Assembly (NCBI GenBank): GCA_017618055.1
Contig: JAFZVB010000004.1
Location: forward strand, 154,601 to 218,600
Source of the DNA: Clostridia bacterium
Lineage (GTDB): Bacteria > Bacillota > Clostridia > Christensenellales > CAG-917
Direction: 5' to 3'
DNA length: 64,000 bases
Below, piece by piece: positions 1 through 9,436 of this stretch. Both the position numbers and the translations under genes were made by a program. Numbering within the stretch: the stretch's first letter is position 1; the number at the start of each line of letters is the position of its first letter. Under the pieces are notes generated by a model. That model saw only the letters and a program-made list of their open reading frames with translations. It ran no database searches and was not told the origin of the DNA.

Positions 1-1480
1 AAGACAAGTTCCTATTTATGTAGCAGACTATGTTCTCGCTTCCTACGGAACAGGTGTTGTTATGGGTGTTGCTGCTCATGATGATAGAGACTATATCTTC
101 GCACAAAAGCATAACCTTTCTATAGAAAGAGTTATAAAGAGCGCAGATGGTTCTCCAGATGAACTTCCATTCACAGATGATGGTGTATTAGTTAACTCTG
201 GTGAGTTTACAGGTATGACATCTGCTCAAGCAAGAGATGCTATCTTAACTAAACTCCAAGAAATGAACAAAGGTGGATTCAAGACAAACTATAGATTAAG
301 AGACTGGTTGGTATCACGTCAACGTTACTGGGGAGCACCTATACCTATGGTATACTGCGACAAATGCGGAATGGTCCCAGTACCAGAAAAGGATTTACCA
401 GTACATCTTCCATATAATGTTGAATTTAAGCCAAGTGGAGAAAGCCCATTAAAGAAATGTGATGAGTTTATGAATTGCACATGTCCACAATGTGGTGGCC
501 CAGCAAAGAGAGATCCAGATACATTGGATACATTCGTATGCTCAAGCTGGTACTTCTTAAGATACCCAGATCCAAAGAACGACAAAGAACCATTCAATTC
601 AGAGTGGATTAATAAGATGCTTCCTGTAGATAAGTATATCGGTGGAGCAGAGCATGCTTGTATGCACCTCCTTTATGCTAGATTCTTCACAAAGGCATTA
701 AGAGATATGGGATACTTAAAGTTTGACGAACCATTCTTATCCTTAGTACATCAAGGAACAATTCTTGGACCAGATGGATTTAAGATGAGTAAGTCTAGAG
801 GTAATGTTGTATCTCCAGATGATAGTATTCAAAAATATGGCGCAGATATATTCAGAGTATACCTTGAATTCTGCTTCAGCTATATTGAAGGTGGCCCATG
901 GAATGAAAGCGGTTTGGATGCAATTCAAAGATTCTTTGATAGAATTGAAAGATTAGTAACAAAGTGCTATGAAATTTCTTATGTAGACAAACCATTCGGA
1001 AAGGATGAAAAAGAACTTAACTTTGTTAGAAATAACACAATTAAGATGGTTTCCCAAGACTTAGAAACGTTCTCATTCAATACTGCAGTTGCACGTTTAA
1101 TGGAATTCGTTAACGGTATGATGGTCTATGACCAAGCAGTAAAAGAAAAGAGTGTATTATTCAAAGATTGTGTAGAAGACTTAGTAAAACTCTTGGCTCC
1201 ATTTGCACCACACTTTGCAGAAGAGCTTTGGGAAATGCTTAAGAAACCATATTCAGTATTTAACCAATCATACCCAGTATTCGATCCAGCAGCTCTTGTA
1301 AGAGATGAGATTGAATATGCTATCCAAGTAAATAGCAAGATTAGAAGTAGATTAGTTATTTCAAAGAGTGCTTCTAAAGAAGAAATTGAAGAAGCAGCAA
1401 TTAAGGAACTTGGAGTAGACAAGGCTAGTGTAAAGAAAGTTATTGTTGTTCCAGGAAGATTAGTAAACGTAATTATGTAA
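1..1480 (+). CDS. leuS: leucyl-tRNA synthetase, 3' part (5' end outside window)
   Basis: Charges tRNA-Leu with leucine in the cytoplasm. The reading frame is open from the left edge (frame of base 2), so the 5' part of the gene is missing; about 493 C-terminal residues of an enzyme usually near 800-860 are present. The fragment starts in the second half of the CP1 editing domain (GTGVVMGVAAHDDRDY). It continues through SRQRYWGAP, a zinc-ribbon-like pair of CxxC motifs (CDKCG near base 355 and CPQCGG near base 484), the class I signature KMSKS near base 784 (GFKMSKSRGNVV), and the anticodon-binding and C-terminal domains. It ends in TAA at 1478-1480. serS follows after 13 bases, suggesting co-transcription. 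The identification rests on colinear family motifs and is secure. Confidence 0.97.
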   Translation, partial: RQVPIYVADYVLASYGTGVVMGVAAHDDRDYIFAQKHNLSIERVIKSADGSPDELPFTDDGVLVNSGEFTGMTSAQARDAILTKLQEMNKGGFKTNYRLRDWLVSRQRYWGAPIPMVYCDKCGMVPVPEKDLPVHLPYNVEFKPSGESPLKKCDEFMNCTCPQCGGPAKRDPDTLDTFVCSSWYFLRYPDPKNDKEPFNSEWINKMLPVDKYIGGAEHACMHLLYARFFTKALRDMGYLKFDEPFLSLVHQGTILGPDGFKMSKSRGNVVSPDDSIQKYGADIFRVYLEFCFSYIEGGPWNESGLDAIQRFFDRIERLVTKCYEISYVDKPFGKDEKELNFVRNNTIKMVSQDLETFSFNTAVARLMEFVNGMMVYDQAVKEKSVLFKDCVEDLVKLLAPFAPHFAEELWEMLKKPYSVFNQSYPVFDPAALVRDEIEYAIQVNSKIRSRLVISKSASKEEIEEAAIKELGVDKASVKKVIVVPGRLVNVIM

Positions 1481-1493
1481 CGGAGATAGATAT

Positions 1494-2774
1494 ATGTTAG
1501 ATTTAATTCGTATTAGAAATAATCCACAAGAAGTTGTAGACGCATTAGCAAAGAAAGGATGTGTAGTAGATTTTGCAGAAGTTATTGAATGGGACGATTT
1601 AAGAAAAGCAAAGATAACAGAAGTTGAAAGACTAAAAGCAAGAAGAAACGAAGTTTCTAAGTCTGTTCCTATGCTCAAGAAGCAAGGACAAGATGTAGCA
1701 CCAATATTCGCAGAAATGAAAGAGATTGGCGAAACAATAGCAAAGTTAGACGAAGAAGTTGAAGATATCAAGACAAAAATCTTTGATTTCTTAGCAGGAC
1801 TTCCAAATATCCCAGATGCAGACTTATTACCAGGTGAAAAAGAAAACAACCAAGTAGTAAAGATGGGCGGAGAAAAGCCAGTCTTTGATTTCGAAATTAA
1901 GAACCACGTAGACCTTTGTACAGATTTAGGTTTAATAGACTATGAAAGAGGCGCAAAACTCTCTGGCACAGGTTTCTGGATATATAGAGGCAAGGGTGCT
2001 ATCTTAGAATGGGCATTACTTAACTACTTTGTAGAAGAACATCTTAAAGATGGTTATGAATTCATTCTTCCTCCATATCAACTTGGATACAACTGTGGTT
2101 TTGGTGCTGGACAATTCCCAAAATTTGCAGACGAAGTATATTGGTTAGACGTAGACGAAGATAAAAAGAAGAATCGTTTTATGTTACCAACAGCAGAAAC
2201 AGCTCTTGTTAATATGTATGCTGGAGAAATCATTCCAGAAGAAAAATTACCAATGAAGTTCTTTGCATATTCTCCATGCTTCAGAAAGGAAGCAGGTGCA
2301 CATGGCACAGAAGAAAGGGGTATGATTAGAGGACATCAATTTAATAAAATTGAAATGGTACAATATGCACATCCAGATCATAGTATGGAAGCATTTGAAG
2401 AACTTGTTGAAAAAGCAAGCAGATTAGTTGAAAAACTCGGTATCCATTATAGAGTATCTAAACTTGCAGCAGGAGACTGTTCTGCATCTATGGCACGTAC
2501 AACAGATATAGAACTTTGGATTCCTTCAATGGGCATCTACAAAGAATGTAGTTCTGTAAGTAATGCAAATGATTATCAAGCACGTAGAAACAATACTCGT
2601 TACCGTGATTCAGCAACAGGTAAGCCACAATTTGTTCATACATTAAACGGAAGTGGTCTTGCAACATCAAGATTAATTCCTGCAATCGTTGAGCAATTCC
2701 AAAATGCGGATGGTTCTGTAACAGTGCCAGAAGTATTAAGAAAGTGGACAGGCTTTGACAAAATTGAAAAATAA
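1494..2774 (+). CDS. serS: seryl-tRNA synthetase
   Basis: Class II aminoacyl-tRNA synthetase that charges tRNA-Ser. At 426 aa it has the usual length. The first ~110 residues form the charged two-helix arm that grips the long variable arm of tRNA-Ser. Motif 2 (FRKEAGAHGTEERGMIRGHQF, central part) lies near residue 262 onward, and motif 3 (NGSGLATSRLIPAIVEQ) is near the C-terminus. A GGAG sequence at about 1482 precedes the ATG. It lies 13 bases after leuS and 20 bases before the M28 peptidase gene, so the three probably form one transcript. The matching tRNA-Ser(GCU) is also in this window, at 50189-50279. Confidence 0.97.
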   Translation: MLDLIRIRNNPQEVVDALAKKGCVVDFAEVIEWDDLRKAKITEVERLKARRNEVSKSVPMLKKQGQDVAPIFAEMKEIGETIAKLDEEVEDIKTKIFDFLAGLPNIPDADLLPGEKENNQVVKMGGEKPVFDFEIKNHVDLCTDLGLIDYERGAKLSGTGFWIYRGKGAILEWALLNYFVEEHLKDGYEFILPPYQLGYNCGFGAGQFPKFADEVYWLDVDEDKKKNRFMLPTAETALVNMYAGEIIPEEKLPMKFFAYSPCFRKEAGAHGTEERGMIRGHQFNKIEMVQYAHPDHSMEAFEELVEKASRLVEKLGIHYRVSKLAAGDCSASMARTTDIELWIPSMGIYKECSSVSNANDYQARRNNTRYRDSATGKPQFVHTLNGSGLATSRLIPAIVEQFQNADGSVTVPEVLRKWTGFDKIEK

Positions 2775-2794
2775 CAAATAAAGGGAGATAAATT

Positions 2795-4180
2795 ATGGCA
2801 GAAGAAGTCAAGAAAGTAGAAGAAGAGACAAAGAAAGAAACTAGATGGGGTGCTGCTCCAGAGAGACAAGAATATGCAGATTTAGCATATGATATCGTAA
2901 AGCATGCATCAGACAATGGTTCAAGACTTCCAGGATCAGAGGGTGAAAGAAAATTCGCTAACTATATGGGCGAGAAATTGGAAGAAATTGGTATTAAACC
3001 AATTAAGGAAGAATTTGCAGTATCTCCAAGAGCATCTATTGGTGGCATTCCTTTTGTAGGAGTTATCGGTTTAATAGTTTGTGCTTTGATTTACTTTGCA
3101 GGTGCAATTCAAGGTATTTGGATTGGATTATCCATAGTAACATGCTTGGCATGGGTATGGATTGTAAGCACAATATTCTTCTATAAAAAGTGGTTCGATA
3201 TGTTCTTCCCACAAAAGATTTCACAAAACGTATATGGTGAACTCTTACCAGCAGATGGAAAATATGAATATACTATTTTCTTAAGTGGACACTTAGATAC
3301 AAGCTGGAACTGGAAACATTCAGAACATACATACAAGTACAGAAATAATCCTATTAAAGGATTAATCGCAACATACCTTAAAGTCGGTCTTGGCGTAGTT
3401 GGATTCTTTATTTTAACAGCAGTTTCATTTGTATTCATGGTATATGTATCCGGATTATATGCAGGTGCACAATTTGCATTTAGAATGATGGAAGGAATGG
3501 AACAATTCCAATTGGCATTGTATTTCATAGCTCCATTTATTGCCATCTTAGAAGCATTCTTAATCATGTGGGCAGACAAAAACCCAGAAAACGCATCTCG
3601 TGGTGCTATGGATAATGCTACAGGTATAGCATTAAGCTATGCTGTAACAAAGTATTTCCATGATAATCCAGACAAGATGCCAAAGAACTGCAGAATTATA
3701 GACCTCAACGTTGGTTCAGAAGAAGCAGGATTAAGAGGATCTATGGCATTTGGTGAAGAACACAAAGGTGAAGACCTTTTAAAGAATGCATGGAATATTA
3801 ATATTGACTCAGTAGCAGATAAGGATTATTTCGAAGTAGTTATCCAAGATGACTGGCAATTCTGCCGTTTCGATACAGACCTTGAAAAGATGTTCAAAGA
3901 TACATTCGCAGAATTAGGTATCGAATCTAAGTCAGGTGGTTGCATTCATAACCCAGTTGGTGGTTCAGATTCAACACCTATGACAAAGGCTGGAATCAAA
4001 TCTGTAACATTCGCAGCACAAAACCCAATGCTCACATACTACTATCATACATTTAGAGATACAGTAGATCGTTTCGATAAAGATACAGTTGGTATGGGAC
4101 TTGAAGTTGTATTATCTGTTATAGATAAAATTGAAAAATTCCAAGCGGAAAACGGCTATAGAGGACCACAAACTAAATAA
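2795..4180 (+). CDS. membrane-embedded M28-family zinc peptidase
   Basis: A 461-aa member of the M28 (aminopeptidase Y/S-like) metallopeptidase family. All five metal-ligand motifs are visible in order: HLDT (near residue 166), the bridging Asp in SRGAMDNATG (near 269), the catalytic Glu pair in GSEEAGLRG (near 309), NIDSVAD (near 337) and the last His in YYYHTFRDTVDRF (near 426). Unusually, two hydrophobic segments (about residues 83-130) precede the catalytic part. Two more (about 197-222 and 237-262) are inserted between the first and second metal-ligand motifs. The protein therefore probably sits in the membrane with its catalytic domain split by membrane helices. The N-terminus is highly charged and lacks a signal peptide. 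GGGAG precedes the ATG. The substrate is unknown; a peptide is likely. It follows serS by 20 bases. Confidence 0.85.
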   Translation: MAEEVKKVEEETKKETRWGAAPERQEYADLAYDIVKHASDNGSRLPGSEGERKFANYMGEKLEEIGIKPIKEEFAVSPRASIGGIPFVGVIGLIVCALIYFAGAIQGIWIGLSIVTCLAWVWIVSTIFFYKKWFDMFFPQKISQNVYGELLPADGKYEYTIFLSGHLDTSWNWKHSEHTYKYRNNPIKGLIATYLKVGLGVVGFFILTAVSFVFMVYVSGLYAGAQFAFRMMEGMEQFQLALYFIAPFIAILEAFLIMWADKNPENASRGAMDNATGIALSYAVTKYFHDNPDKMPKNCRIIDLNVGSEEAGLRGSMAFGEEHKGEDLLKNAWNINIDSVADKDYFEVVIQDDWQFCRFDTDLEKMFKDTFAELGIESKSGGCIHNPVGGSDSTPMTKAGIKSVTFAAQNPMLTYYYHTFRDTVDRFDKDTVGMGLEVVLSVIDKIEKFQAENGYRGPQTK

Positions 4181-4239
4181 TCATTCTTGAAGATTATTGG
4201 ATTGTGAATTATAATATTTAGTACGAGAGAGGGACAATT

Positions 4240-4602
4240 ATGGGAGAAGAAAAGACAAATCCATTTTATAACTTACCTAAAAAAGTTTGGGATGTTTTGC
4301 TAATAATATTTATTGCAGTTGCAATTGTTAGCATTTTAACAGATGGTATCCTATTCTTATATCGTGTAGAAAGAGTTGTAAAATTGGCATTAGGCATTAC
4401 AGGTATTATTTCTGCATTCATAGTTTTATTACTTATGTTATACAGTTATATCCCAGCAGTTAAGACAAAATGGGAAAAACAAAAGATTGATGCTATGTTA
4501 AACGATCCAAGAAATGCTGAATATATTGCAAAATATACACAAGCAAAAGAGGATGAAGTCCAAAAAGTTGAAGAGGACGATACAGTATCAAATGAAAATT
4601 AA
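4240..4602 (+). CDS. small two-helix membrane protein
   Basis: I do not recognise this 120-aa protein. It has two hydrophobic stretches (about residues 18-40 and 50-72) and a charged C-terminal tail ending in an acidic run (VEEDDTVSNEN). This suggests an inner-membrane protein with a cytoplasmic tail. A good GAGAGAGGG ribosome binding site lies before the ATG. It is 59 bases after the M28 peptidase gene on the same strand and is followed by an intrinsic terminator, so it is probably the last gene of the leuS-serS-peptidase transcript. A partner role with the membrane peptidase is possible but unsupported by motifs. Confidence 0.7.
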   Translation: MGEEKTNPFYNLPKKVWDVLLIIFIAVAIVSILTDGILFLYRVERVVKLALGITGIISAFIVLLLMLYSYIPAVKTKWEKQKIDAMLNDPRNAEYIAKYTQAKEDEVQKVEEDDTVSNEN

Positions 4603-4638
4603 AATATGATTTAAGGGGATAAAATAAATCATTAAGTT

Positions 4639-4668
4639 ACGTCTCATTTATTTGAGGCGTTTCTTTTT
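4639..4668. terminator. intrinsic terminator overlapping the tadA 3' end
   Basis: An 8-bp stem (ACGTCTCA at 4639-4646 with TGAGGCGT at 4653-4660, one G-U pair) is followed by TTCTTTTT. It ends the plus-strand operon. The distal arm lies inside the last codons of the convergent tadA gene (stop at 4648), so the two genes share DNA at their ends. Confidence 0.75.
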
Positions 4669-5097
4669 AAAGAAATCTGTTAAAAGTGCACCACATTCTT
4701 CTGCCATAATTCCACCAACAACATTAATGTTATGGTTAAATAGATTTTCCTCAAATAGGTTAATCTTAGAACCGGCTGCGCCAGTCTTAGGATCATAAGC
4801 TCCGAAGTATAGGTTTTTAATTCTAGAATTAATCATAGCACCAGCACACATAGGACAAGGCTCAAGTGTTACGTAGACATCGCAATCTTCAAGCCACCAA
4901 TTACCCAAAACTTGTGTTGCTTTGCTTATAGCAACCATCTCAGCGTGTTTAGTGGCATCATTATTAACCTCTTTCATGTTAGAGGATTCTGCAACGATCT
5001 CTCCGTCCTTAACAATAACGCAACCAACAGGCACATCGTCTGTTTGAGTGGCCTGTTTGGCTAGTTCTATTGCTCTTAACATAAATTTCAAATCCAT
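4648..5097 (-). CDS. tadA: tRNA-specific adenosine deaminase TadA
   Basis: A 149-aa zinc deaminase that converts A34 to inosine in the wobble position of tRNA-Arg(ACG). The signature motifs are present: HAEMVAI (zinc His and catalytic Glu) and PCPMCAGAMI (two zinc Cys). They are followed by the TadA-typical segment with FGAYDPKTGAAGS. Length and colinearity match the family. It is transcribed divergently from pth and converges on the membrane-protein gene at 4240-4602. A role other than tRNA editing (for example a guanine or nucleoside deaminase) is less likely given the C-terminal half. Confidence 0.95.
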   Translation of the reverse strand: MDLKFMLRAIELAKQATQTDDVPVGCVIVKDGEIVAESSNMKEVNNDATKHAEMVAISKATQVLGNWWLEDCDVYVTLEPCPMCAGAMINSRIKNLYFGAYDPKTGAAGSKINLFEENLFNHNINVVGGIMAEECGALLTDFFKKKRLK

Positions 5098-5120
5098 ACA
5101 TTAAGTTTATCACACTTTTG

Positions 5121-5149
5121 TTGAAAAATAGAATGTTTAGATATATAAT
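5121..5149 (+). promoter_or_regulatory. promoter of the pth-mfd operon
   Basis: TTGAAA at 5121-5126 and TATAAT at 5144-5149 are 17 bases apart, a near-consensus housekeeping promoter. The predicted start near 5157 gives a leader of about 67 nt. The leader contains a hairpin (CACGCA 5174-5179 with TGCGTG 5192-5197) whose loop holds a GGAG. Confidence 0.75.
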
Positions 5150-5223
5150 TTTTATAGTAATAAAAAATGTTAACACGCAGGAGTAAATTTTTGCGTGCTT
5201 TCGCCATATATAGTGAGGTTTGT

Positions 5224-5814
5224 ATGAAACTAATAATAGGACTAGGAAATCCAGGAATGAAGTACAAAAACACATACCATAATCTAGGATTTATGGTTGT
5301 GGATGCTTTTGTAAAAGCAAAGAAATTATCATTTGATAAAAAGCCAGACTGTGATTCAAAGACATTAAAAGGAAAAATTAATGGAGAAGATTTCGTAATT
5401 GCCAAACCTCAAACATATATGAACTTATCTGGAGTAGCATTTAAGAAGCTCGTTAATAAGTATAATGTTGCCGAGGATGATATACTTGTCATCTATGATG
5501 ACGCAGATATCCTAATGGGGCACATGAGAGCCCGCTACGAAGGAAGTGGAGGAACTCACAATGGAATGCGCAATATTATCGCAGAAAACAATATGGAGCA
5601 TTTTAAGAGGTTGAGAATAGGGTTCCAAAATGAAGAATTAAAGAATAAAGAAGTTGCTCTATTAGATTTTGTCTTAAGTCCAATTGAATATGCAGATAAA
5701 CCTATATTTGAAAAATGCATTAAAGAAGGTGCAACTGTTATAGAAGATTTTATAAAAGGCGAACCATTTGACAAAATAATGGCAAGAGTGAATGTTTTTG
5801 ACGGCACGAAATAA
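5224..5814 (+). CDS. pth: peptidyl-tRNA hydrolase
   Basis: Cleaves peptidyl-tRNA that has dropped off the ribosome. The protein is 196 aa, the normal length, and begins MKLIIGLGNPGMKY. It has the catalytic His in NTYHNLGFMV and the conserved core VIYDDADILMGHMRAR followed by GSGGTHNGMRNI. I chose the ATG at 5224 because family members begin at this point and GAGG precedes it. An in-frame TTG at 5191 with AGGAG upstream would add 11 unconserved residues. The stop overlaps the mfd start (TAATG), giving translational coupling, an arrangement common in Bacillota. Confidence 0.96.
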   Translation: MKLIIGLGNPGMKYKNTYHNLGFMVVDAFVKAKKLSFDKKPDCDSKTLKGKINGEDFVIAKPQTYMNLSGVAFKKLVNKYNVAEDDILVIYDDADILMGHMRARYEGSGGTHNGMRNIIAENNMEHFKRLRIGFQNEELKNKEVALLDFVLSPIEYADKPIFEKCIKEGATVIEDFIKGEPFDKIMARVNVFDGTK

Positions 5815-8800
5815 TGACAATTAAACCACTTGAACTTAATAATTTAGGAAAAAACTTTGGATTATTGAATGATATTAGTAATCCAAATTTTAAATTTAAT
5901 TGCTATGCACTAGACAAACTTACAGATGGTGTAAAAATGCATATCGCTGCTAGCATAGGTGCCTTTAAGATTTATATTGCTCCAGATAAACTTGCAGCAA
6001 GAAGTGTGCAAGAAAAACTAACTTCATGGGGAATAAGGGTAGGATACCTTCCAGAAAGAGAAGATATACTTATTAACAGAAAAAACTATACAAGTAACGA
6101 AGATAATAGAGAAAGAATTGCTACATTAGATAAACTTGCAAGAAAAGAGTTAGATGTTTTAGTAATAAGTGCAGAAACGGCACTCCAAAAGTTCCCAAAG
6201 CCAGATATTATTAATAAATACTCCATAGATATAAATGTTGAAGATGAAATAGATCCAACCGATTTGGTTAAAAAACTAATAAATGCAGGATTTATAAGAG
6301 GAGAAATTGTTGCAGAACCAGGTGAGATTGCCCTTCGTGGAGATGTCTTAGATATCTGTATTAAGGAAGGAGAGTGTCTCAGGGTTAGTTTCTTTGATGA
6401 GCTCATAGAATCCATTAAGGTTGTAGATTTAGAAACAATGAAGAGTAAGTCCGAACTAAACAAACTACACCTTGCTCCTTTAAGTGAAGCCCTAATAAGT
6501 TATGAGACTGTAGAAAAAGCAAAGAAGAGACTACTTGTGGCATCTCAAACTTCAAAAATTGCTGGAGAAATGGTAGAACTCCTCCATGAAGGTTCTTGTG
6601 ATAGTTCCATTCTTTGGGCACTTCCATTCTTTGCAGAGGATTATGTAAACCTTTTTGAGTTCACAAATTATCCAGTTGTTATTATAGATGAACCTAAGAT
6701 GGCATATGATTCAATCCATATGCACAGAGTCCAATTTGAGAGTAGATATGCAAGATTGATGGACGGCAAGGAAATACTTAAAGATCATTTCCTGTCCATT
6801 CTTATAGAGGAACAATTCTATGCCTACCTAAAAAAATGTAGAGTATTACTCTTTGCTTCTTTGGGTATGTTCGGCACTGTTTTGAGACCAGAAAAGCTTA
6901 TAAGTATTAAGTGTAGAACAGTTGCAAAATACTACCTAGATCATAAGAAGTTTGTCATAGATTTGAAGCTCTTTAAACAGGATAAATTTAGAGTAATTAT
7001 TTGTTGTGGGGATAAGGATAGTGCAACCACCATTTTTGCCAGCCTAGAACGAAACGGAATTGATGTGCTATATGCTGAAGATATTCCAGAAAATGATGGT
7101 GTTTATGTAACCACTTTGCCTATAACTCAGGGCGTTATTTATCCTGATGAAAAAGTGGCTTTAATAGGCTTTACGGATTGTATAGGTAAAAAGCATGAAA
7201 GTGTGTTAAATTTGCAGAAAACGATGTTTACAGACCCAAAACTAGGCGATTATGTAGTGCATCGTGTACATGGCATAGGAATTTGCGATGGTACAACAAT
7301 CCTTAAACATGGAGAGGAAGAGAAGGAATATTACATCATAAGATTTAGGGATGATGAGATACTTTATGTGTCTACAGACCAAACAGAAAACCTTCAAAAA
7401 TACGTAGGTCATGACACTCCAAGACTTAATAAAATGGGAGGCAAAGAGTTTGCTAAACAGAAAGAAAAAGTCAAAGAAAGTGTTAAAAAATTGGCCATAA
7501 ATTTACTCGAATTATATGCTCAAAGAGAGAGTATGAAAGGCTTTAAATATGACAAGGATAATGACTGGCAAAAAGCATTTGAAGACGAGTTTGAATATGA
7601 TGAAACTCCAGACCAATTAACAGCCATTGCTGAAATCAAAAAAGATATGGAAACTGGTAAGCTTATGGATAGGCTTATCATAGGAGATGTTGGCTTCGGA
7701 AAGACTGAAGTTGCATTCCGTGCAATGTTCAAAACTGTCATGGGTGGCAAACAGGCAATGTTACTTGCGCCTACAACTATTCTTGCTAGACAACATTATG
7801 AAAACATAAAAGACAGGGCAGAAAAGTTTGGTGTCAAGGTTGCTCTTTTAACTAGACTTCAAACTGGTGCAGAAAACCAACGTACTATAGATGGCATCAA
7901 CTCAGGCAATATAGATATGGTTATATGTACCCACAAGGGCTTGAATAATAAGATAGAGTTTAAGGATTTAGGTTTGCTTGTACTAGATGAAGAACAAAGA
8001 TTCGGTGTAGAGCATAAAGAGACAATTAAGAACAAATATCCAATTGTTAATGTTTTAACATTATCTGCAACTCCTATTCCTAGAACACTTAATATGGCAT
8101 TGTCTGGCTTGAGAGATATTTCTATGTTAGAAACAGCACCTAGAGGAAGATTGCCAATTCAAACATATATTGTTGAATACACAGATTCAATTGTTATAGA
8201 TGCAATTGTTTCAGAAAAAGCTAGGGAAGGACAGACCTTTATTCTATTGAATAACATAGACCAGTTAGACATATATGCAGATAGTTTAAGAGCTCAATTG
8301 CCACCAGATATAAAGATCATCACAGCAAATGGCCAAATGTCAGGCAAAGAGATAGAGAGTAGAATGGCAGCATTCTATGAGAAAAAAGCAGATGTCTTAA
8401 TTTGTACTACAATCATAGAAAATGGTATAGATATTCCAGATGCTAATACTTTAATAGTATTAGATAGTCATAAGTTTGGTCTTTCACAGTTATACCAAAT
8501 TAGAGGAAGAGTAGGCAGAAGAGGAAAACTTGCATATGCATATCTAACTATCCCTAAGGGATATATGCTAACTCCAGATGCTGGCAAGAGACTACAAACC
8601 CTCATGGATAATACAGAAATTGGATCTGGATACAAAGTTGCTATGTCAGACCTCTCATTAAGAGGTGCTGGAAACTTGCTTGGTGCAGAACAAAGTGGAC
8701 ATATTAGAACAGTTGGATATCAGATGTATCTTGAAATGCTCAATGATGCAATAGAAGAACTTAAGACAGGTGTTGTAAAGAAAGAAAAGAAACCAATAGA

Positions 8801-9233
8801 GGTTAATGCTAATATTGTTGCATTTGTTAGAGATGGTTATGTAGATAGTAGAGAAAAAACAAGACTATATAGACAAATTTCTTCCATATACACAAAGAAA
8901 GAAAAGGAAGAACTTGTAAAAGACTTGGTAGAAGGATATGGCAATTTAGATGAACCTATGAAGAATTTCATAGACCTCACATTAGTAAAACATATGTTAG
9001 AGCCATATAACGTTAAAAAATTCGTCATTAATCCGGGTGCAGCAGGTGTTGTTTTTGCAGATACAGATGTCTTTAGAAACGAAGCAATGATGAAAACCGT
9101 GGCAAATCATCCAAAGGATGTAATACTAACAAATACTATTCCTCCATCCCTTATTTTTGACACCCAAAAGAAGACCATACGTGAAATTTTTGATGCAATT
9201 ATAGATTTCTTTGAGGAAGTTAGAAACTCTTAA
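5814..9233 (+). CDS. mfd: transcription-repair coupling factor Mfd
   Basis: A 1139-aa ATP-dependent translocase that removes stalled RNA polymerase from damaged DNA and recruits UvrA. In order it has a UvrB-like N-terminal part, a CarD-like RNA-polymerase-interaction domain (GDYVVHRVHGIGIC near residue 480 to QKYVG), and the RecG-like helicase core. The core shows Walker A GDVGFGKTEVA, the DEEQ box (LDEEQRFG), SATPIPRTLNMALSGLRDIS and the arginine-finger region RGRVGRRG. The C-terminal regulatory domain follows. Length is normal (about 1100-1180). It starts at the overlapping TAATG with pth. The lipoprotein at 9437 occupies the place where a PrsA-type foldase gene often follows mfd in related bacteria. 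Confidence 0.97.
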   Translation: MTIKPLELNNLGKNFGLLNDISNPNFKFNCYALDKLTDGVKMHIAASIGAFKIYIAPDKLAARSVQEKLTSWGIRVGYLPEREDILINRKNYTSNEDNRERIATLDKLARKELDVLVISAETALQKFPKPDIINKYSIDINVEDEIDPTDLVKKLINAGFIRGEIVAEPGEIALRGDVLDICIKEGECLRVSFFDELIESIKVVDLETMKSKSELNKLHLAPLSEALISYETVEKAKKRLLVASQTSKIAGEMVELLHEGSCDSSILWALPFFAEDYVNLFEFTNYPVVIIDEPKMAYDSIHMHRVQFESRYARLMDGKEILKDHFLSILIEEQFYAYLKKCRVLLFASLGMFGTVLRPEKLISIKCRTVAKYYLDHKKFVIDLKLFKQDKFRVIICCGDKDSATTIFASLERNGIDVLYAEDIPENDGVYVTTLPITQGVIYPDEKVALIGFTDCIGKKHESVLNLQKTMFTDPKLGDYVVHRVHGIGICDGTTILKHGEEEKEYYIIRFRDDEILYVSTDQTENLQKYVGHDTPRLNKMGGKEFAKQKEKVKESVKKLAINLLELYAQRESMKGFKYDKDNDWQKAFEDEFEYDETPDQLTAIAEIKKDMETGKLMDRLIIGDVGFGKTEVAFRAMFKTVMGGKQAMLLAPTTILARQHYENIKDRAEKFGVKVALLTRLQTGAENQRTIDGINSGNIDMVICTHKGLNNKIEFKDLGLLVLDEEQRFGVEHKETIKNKYPIVNVLTLSATPIPRTLNMALSGLRDISMLETAPRGRLPIQTYIVEYTDSIVIDAIVSEKAREGQTFILLNNIDQLDIYADSLRAQLPPDIKIITANGQMSGKEIESRMAAFYEKKADVLICTTIIENGIDIPDANTLIVLDSHKFGLSQLYQIRGRVGRRGKLAYAYLTIPKGYMLTPDAGKRLQTLMDNTEIGSGYKVAMSDLSLRGAGNLLGAEQSGHIRTVGYQMYLEMLNDAIEELKTGVVKKEKKPIEVNANIVAFVRDGYVDSREKTRLYRQISSIYTKKEKEELVKDLVEGYGNLDEPMKNFIDLTLVKHMLEPYNVKKFVINPGAAGVVFADTDVFRNEAMMKTVANHPKDVILTNTIPPSLIFDTQKKTIREIFDAIIDFFEEVRNS

Positions 9234-9243
9234 ATAGTGCTTA

Positions 9244-9263
9244 TTTGTGGACTTGTCCACAAA
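9244..9263. repeat. perfect palindrome after mfd
   Basis: A perfect inverted repeat, TTTGTGGAC-TT-GTCCACAAA, starts about 10 bases after the mfd stop. It has no following T-run on the plus strand, so it is a poor intrinsic terminator. It may be a protein-binding site or an RNA 3'-end stabiliser. Confidence 0.5.
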
Positions 9264-9317
9264 ATTAGGTTATTTATATTCTTAAAAATCCCAATAATTA
9301 TAATAAGTAAAAATAAG

Positions 9318-9387
9318 TTGTCAATGTTTACTAATGTATGTATAATTTTGTATACCTATACTTATGTACGCTCATACGTATACAAAA
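9318..9387 (+). promoter_or_regulatory. promoter with a large inverted repeat over the start site
   Basis: TTGTCA (9318-9323) and TATAAT (9341-9346) are separated by 17 bases, a strong promoter for the lipoprotein gene at 9437. A near-perfect inverted repeat (13 of 14 positions) has arms at 9346-9359 and 9374-9387, reading TTTTGTATACCTAT and its complement. It covers the predicted start site near 9353. Its position fits a repressor operator or a 5' hairpin in the mRNA. Confidence 0.65.
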
Positions 9388-9436
9388 AAAGTAAATAATA
9401 TCTTATATGATATTTAGAATAATCGGAGAAAATGTA

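Noticed and set aside
5191-5223. TTG start of pth with AGGAG upstream.
   Set aside because: Family members begin MKLIxGLGNPG; the ATG at 5224 also has a GAGG site.
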